Shown here: piece after piece, positions 22,926 to 25,356 of the stretch
How the letters are laid out: each line of letters begins with the position of its first letter
How positions within the stretch are numbered: position 1 is the first letter of the stretch
Assembly: GCA_964507195.1 (NCBI GenBank)
Contig: CAZDPA010000047.1
Location: forward strand, 1 to 25,356
Source of the DNA: Solimonas sp964507195
GTDB lineage: Bacteria > Pseudomonadota > Gammaproteobacteria > Nevskiales > Nevskiaceae
Reading direction: 5' to 3'
Length of the DNA: 25,356 nucleotides
Position numbers and translations under genes: made by a program
Notes under the pieces: model-generated
Told to the model about the DNA's origin: nothing
Seen by the model: only the letters and a program-made list of their open reading frames with translations
The model's database searches: none

Positions 22926-24218
22926 ATGAAAAAATGGACATGGGGTTTGCTGGCGATGCTGCCGGGGACGGCGCTGGCTCAGGCCGAGATCAGTGGCGGC
23001 GATACCGCCTGGATCATGACGGCCACCGCGCTGGTGCTGTTCATGAGTCTGCCTGGCCTGGCGCTGTTCTACGGCGGCCTGGTTCGCGCCAAGAACGTGC
23101 TGTCGGTGCTGATGCAGTGCTTCGCGATCGTCTGCGCGGTGTCGATCGTCTGGCTGGTCTGCGGTTACAGCATGGCCTTTGCGCCCGGAAACGGCTTCGT
23201 CGGTGGCCTGTCCAAGGCCTTCTTTTACGGGGTCGGTGAGGACTCGCTGAGCGGCACGATCCCCGAGACCGCGTTTGCGATGTACCAGCTGACCTTTGCC
23301 TGCATTACGCCGGCGCTGGTTGTCGGCGGCTTCGCCGAGCGCATGAAGTTCTCGGCGATGCTGCTGTTCTCGGTGCTGTGGCTGCTCGCGGTGTACCTGC
23401 CGGTCTGCCACTGGGTATGGGCGGCGGATGGCTGGTTGTTCAAGCGCGGCCTGCTCGATTTTGCCGGTGGCACGGTTGTCCACATTACCGCGGGTGTCGC
23501 GGCGCTGGTCGCTGCGATCGTGCTCAGGCCGCGGCGCGGATTCCTGCAGACGCCGATGACGCCGCACAACCTGACGATGACCGTGACCGGTGCCGGCATG
23601 CTGTGGGTCGGCTGGTTCGGCTTCAACGGCGGCTCGGCGCTGGCGGCGAACGGCAACGCCACCATGGCGATCCTGGTGACCCACATCTCGGCCGCCGCCG
23701 GCGCGCTGATGTGGAGCGCGATCGAGTGGGTCAAGTACGGCAAGCCTTCGGCGCTGGGTATCGTCACCGGCATGGTTGCCGGTCTGGGCACGATCACGCC
23801 GGCTTCCGGCTACGTCGGCCCGGGCGGCGCGCTGGTGATCGGTCTGGTCGCCGGCTTCGTCTGCTTCTTCGCCACCCACGGGCTCAAGCGTGTGCTCAAG
23901 ATCGACGACTCGCTGGACGTGTTCCCGGTCCACGGCGTCGGCGGCATGCTCGGGACTTTCTTCGCCGGCATTTTTGCCTCTTCGGCGCTGGGTGTGTTCA
24001 GCGGCCAGGGCTATGCCGAGGGCGTGACGATGAGCTCGCAGCTCGGCGTCCAGTTGCTGGGTATCGGCGCAACGTTCGCTTACACCGCCGTGCTGACCTG
24101 GGGACTGCTGAAATTCGTTGGCCTGGTCGCGGGACTGCGCGTCAGCGAGGAGCATGAAACCGTCGGCCTCGATACGACGCAGCACAACGAGCGCGGCTAC
24201 GACCTGCAGTCGCTCTGA
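22926..24218 (+). CDS. amtB: Ammonium transporter AmtB
   Basis: The 430-residue protein has a cleavable signal peptide (KKWTWGLLAMLPGTALAQA) and eleven expected membrane segments, starting with TAWIMTATALVLFMSLPGLALFYGGLVR. The ammonium-pathway residues are present: D178 in LLDFAGG, H186 in TVVHITAG and H336 in FPVHGVGG. They lie at a constant offset of 18 from E. coli AmtB D160, H168 and H318. It takes up ammonium across the inner membrane and is normally blocked by GlnK. GGGGAG just ahead of the ATG is a good ribosome binding site. I found neither a convincing sigma-54 site (GG and GC correctly spaced) nor a good sigma-70 promoter in the 153-bp gap before it. Confidence 0.96.
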   Translation: MKKWTWGLLAMLPGTALAQAEISGGDTAWIMTATALVLFMSLPGLALFYGGLVRAKNVLSVLMQCFAIVCAVSIVWLVCGYSMAFAPGNGFVGGLSKAFFYGVGEDSLSGTIPETAFAMYQLTFACITPALVVGGFAERMKFSAMLLFSVLWLLAVYLPVCHWVWAADGWLFKRGLLDFAGGTVVHITAGVAALVAAIVLRPRRGFLQTPMTPHNLTMTVTGAGMLWVGWFGFNGGSALAANGNATMAILVTHISAAAGALMWSAIEWVKYGKPSALGIVTGMVAGLGTITPASGYVGPGGALVIGLVAGFVCFFATHGLKRVLKIDDSLDVFPVHGVGGMLGTFFAGIFASSALGVFSGQGYAEGVTMSSQLGVQLLGIGATFAYTAVLTWGLLKFVGLVAGLRVSEEHETVGLDTTQHNERGYDLQSL

Positions 24219-24268
24219 ACGGCTTTGCGCGCAACAGCCAAGCTGCCATTGCGAGCAGTTCAACCAAA

Positions 24269-24332
24269 GTAGCCCGGTTTCGCCGCAGGCGAAGCCGGGA
24301 AGCCCCGGCTCCGCGATGCGGAACCGGGCTAC
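24269..24332. repeat. GTAGCCCGG palindromic (REP-like) repeat downstream of amtB
   Basis: The 64-bp element starts gtagcccggtttcgcc and ends with the near-complement gcggaaccgggctac. Inside it are two smaller hairpins (cggtttcgcc/ggcgaagccg and ccccggctccgc/gcggaaccgggg-like). Such GTAGCCCGG...CCGGGCTAC repeats are, from memory, common in gammaproteobacterial intergenic regions. It may also act as a 3' end stabiliser or weak terminator for amtB. The rest of the 24219-24519 gap holds only the partial MITE. Confidence 0.7.
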
Positions 24333-24388
24333 GACTGCTAAGGCGACAGCAGTGAATTCAGTCCAAATGAACATTGCCGCACGCAAAG

Positions 24389-24523
24389 GCGCCCTCATCC
24401 GGCGCTTTGCGCCACCTTCCCCCAGAGGGGGAAGGAACAGAACCCCCTCTCCCTCTGGGAGAGGGGTAGGGGTGAGGGCCTCTCAGCCTGCACAATCTGT
24501 CGTCAAAATTACTGACTGCTCAA
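24389..24523. mobile_element. Partial inverted copy of the MITE
   Basis: Read on the minus strand, 24523 to 24389 aligns without gaps to 386-520 of the left MITE. The terminal inverted repeat TTGAGCAGTCAGTAAT (24523-24508) is retained with one mismatch to the left copy and is flanked by TA (24524-24525). The three-hairpin core is kept. The other end of the element is missing or unrecognisable upstream of 24389. The end of the copy overlaps the 3' end of the CDGSH gene. Confidence 0.75.
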
Positions 24524-24783
24524 TAAAGCTCCTGGATCTTGTTATGCCGCCCATCGCAATGCGGTGGGTGGCGTGACTGCTTGCAGCCACACAGCCAGAC
24601 CGTGCGGGTTTTGCCCGACACGCTGAATTTCATCGGCTCGAACGGACCGCCAGCATGCGAGCCATCGCAGAACGGCTGGCGCTGCGACTGGCCGCAGGCG
24701 CACCACAGATAGTTGCCCGGCGGCAGGTCGAGGACATATGGGCTGCGCAATGCGCATCTGGGACTGACAGGCGGTACTGACAT
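24520..24783 (-). CDS. CDGSH iron-sulfur domain protein
   Basis: The 87-residue product has two CDGSH-type [2Fe-2S] binding motifs: CACGQSQRQPFCDGSH (C28, C30, C39, H43) and CGCKQSRHPPHCDGRH (C65, C67, C76, H80), the second with Arg in place of Ser. Tandem small CDGSH proteins are common in bacteria; roles in redox or iron-sulfur handling are proposed but not settled. I chose the ATG at 24783, giving a start (SVPPVSPR) of usual length. An ATG at 24819 has a slightly better ribosome binding site (AGAG) and would add 12 residues. The TGA stop is contributed by the end of the partial MITE, so the original C-terminus may have been slightly altered. It is divergent from the next gene. Confidence 0.9.
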   Translation of the reverse strand: MSVPPVSPRCALRSPYVLDLPPGNYLWCACGQSQRQPFCDGSHAGGPFEPMKFSVSGKTRTVWLCGCKQSRHPPHCDGRHNKIQELY

Positions 24784-24865
24784 GGCGCGTTCGAGTGTAC
24801 GTACTGCTGCGTGATTCATACTAGACTCTGGCAAGCCCATTCCCTGAAGGATCAGAGAACTTGAC

Positions 24866-25324
24866 ATGGACGTGACCAGACCGCTGTTCCTTGTTGTACT
24901 CCTCGCCGCCACGTTCGGTGCCAGCGCCGGGCAGGTCTACAAGTGGGTCGATCCCAATGGCAAGGTGCGTTTCAGCGATATGCCGCAGGTCGGCTGGAAG
25001 CGGGTAGATCCGGCGACCGGGGCTGCGATTGAGAGCAACGTGAATATCCAACCGCAGGAAGAGCTGGAGGATCCGGAAGGTGAAGCGGAGGGAGCGGCGG
25101 GCGGAGAAGCAAGCCCGGCCAGCCCGCAAGTCGCCAGCAAGCCGCCTTCGCCCGCGCTCAAGGCACAGGAGTGCAAGCGGCGCCAGGAGCAGCTTGCGAA
25201 CTATCAGAAAGCCAATCGCGTCATCACGCAGGACGCGTTGGGCGCAGAGAAGGAATACAGCGAGATCGAGCGTTTGCAGCTGATCGAGCGCACGCAGAGC
25301 CAGGTCAAGGAGCTTTGCGGTTAG
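24866..25324 (+). CDS. DUF4124 domain protein, secreted/periplasmic, function unknown
   Basis: The 152-residue protein has an N-terminal signal peptide (RPLFLVVLLAATFGASA) with likely cleavage after ASA. The DUF4124 hallmark QVYKWVDPNGKVRFSDMP follows directly. The middle is acidic and rich in Glu, Gly, Ala and Pro (about 55-95), probably disordered. The C-terminal third is charged and helical (ECKRRQEQLANYQKAN to ERTQSQVKELCG), possibly a short coiled coil, with a Cys near each end of this part. DUF4124 proteins are common in gamma- and betaproteobacteria and have no established function. The ATG at 24866 is 46-82 bases from the divergent CDGSH start, so the two may share a control region. 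Confidence 0.85.
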   Translation: MDVTRPLFLVVLLAATFGASAGQVYKWVDPNGKVRFSDMPQVGWKRVDPATGAAIESNVNIQPQEELEDPEGEAEGAAGGEASPASPQVASKPPSPALKAQECKRRQEQLANYQKANRVITQDALGAEKEYSEIERLQLIERTQSQVKELCG

Positions 25325-25356
25325 CTTCGGTTTCGGCTCCTGAACGAAAAATGCGC

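Noticed and set aside
22322..23239. A 305-codon plus-strand frame spanning the wzc end and amtB start
   Set aside because: It overlaps both real genes in another frame, crosses the terminator at 22885-22909, and its Arg/Gly-rich translation has no recognisable domain.
22896..24398. A 500-codon open frame on the minus strand opposite amtB
   Set aside because: It is the antisense shadow of a clear AmtB gene with all conserved residues; its translation is a low-complexity His/Arg/Gln-rich sequence typical of GC-rich antisense frames.
5518..25356. CRISPR arrays, tRNA or rRNA genes
   Set aside because: No regularly spaced repeats, cloverleaf tRNA sequences or rRNA segments were seen on either strand here or earlier in the window.

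Overview
The window is a Wzy-dependent capsule/exopolysaccharide (or O-antigen-like) locus from a moderately GC-rich gammaproteobacterium. A Xanthomonadales/Nevskiales-like host is my guess from gene content (P-II and AmtB, CDGSH protein, DUF4124 protein) and repeat types, but the sequence does not settle the genus.

Layout. Positions 2-100 hold the end of a P-II (GlnK-like) gene with a strong terminator. Positions 132-600 hold a decayed BrnA-type antitoxin fragment and a 200-bp MITE. A Phd/VapC toxin-antitoxin module on the minus strand fills 595-1269. From 1539 to 22772 all genes read on the plus strand and make one polysaccharide. An AmtB ammonium transporter (22926-24218) follows, then two intergenic repeats, a minus-strand CDGSH iron-sulfur protein and a DUF4124 protein. 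P-II and AmtB, usually neighbours, are thus about 22.8 kb apart with the whole sugar locus between them.

How the genes work together. Three nucleotide-sugar routes can be read. (1) A membrane-bound 4,6-dehydratase (1539), a DegT aminotransferase (17289) and a GNAT acetyltransferase (16678) would make a UDP-2-acetamido-4-amino-trideoxy sugar, probably N-acetylated (bacillosamine/QuiNAc4NAc type). (2) A UDP-HexNAc 6-dehydrogenase, Gfo/Idh oxidoreductase, aminotransferase and hexapeptide N-acetyltransferase (3753-7821) would make UDP-GlcNAc3NAcA. (3) FnlA, FnlB and FnlC (12142-15451) would make UDP-L-FucNAc. One initiating phosphoglycosyl transferase (18454) and two GT4 glycosyltransferases (9727, 15461) match three sugars, so a trisaccharide repeat unit is the simplest reading. 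An O-acetyltransferase (9128) may decorate it. Wzx (7837), Wzy (10866), Wza (19197) and Wzc (20547) would flip, polymerise and export it.

The most unusual DNA is outside the genes. The MITE at 386-585 has 16-bp terminal inverted repeats, TA on both sides, and a core that folds as a closing stem with three hairpins. A partial inverted copy lies at 24389-24523. Between the copies the changes fall in loops and linkers and none falls in a stem. The inverted copy supplies the stop codon of the CDGSH gene. If the left MITE is removed in silico, the joined flanks match a site at 1437-1458 in 20 of 22 bases, so the toxin-antitoxin module appears to be bracketed by direct repeats.
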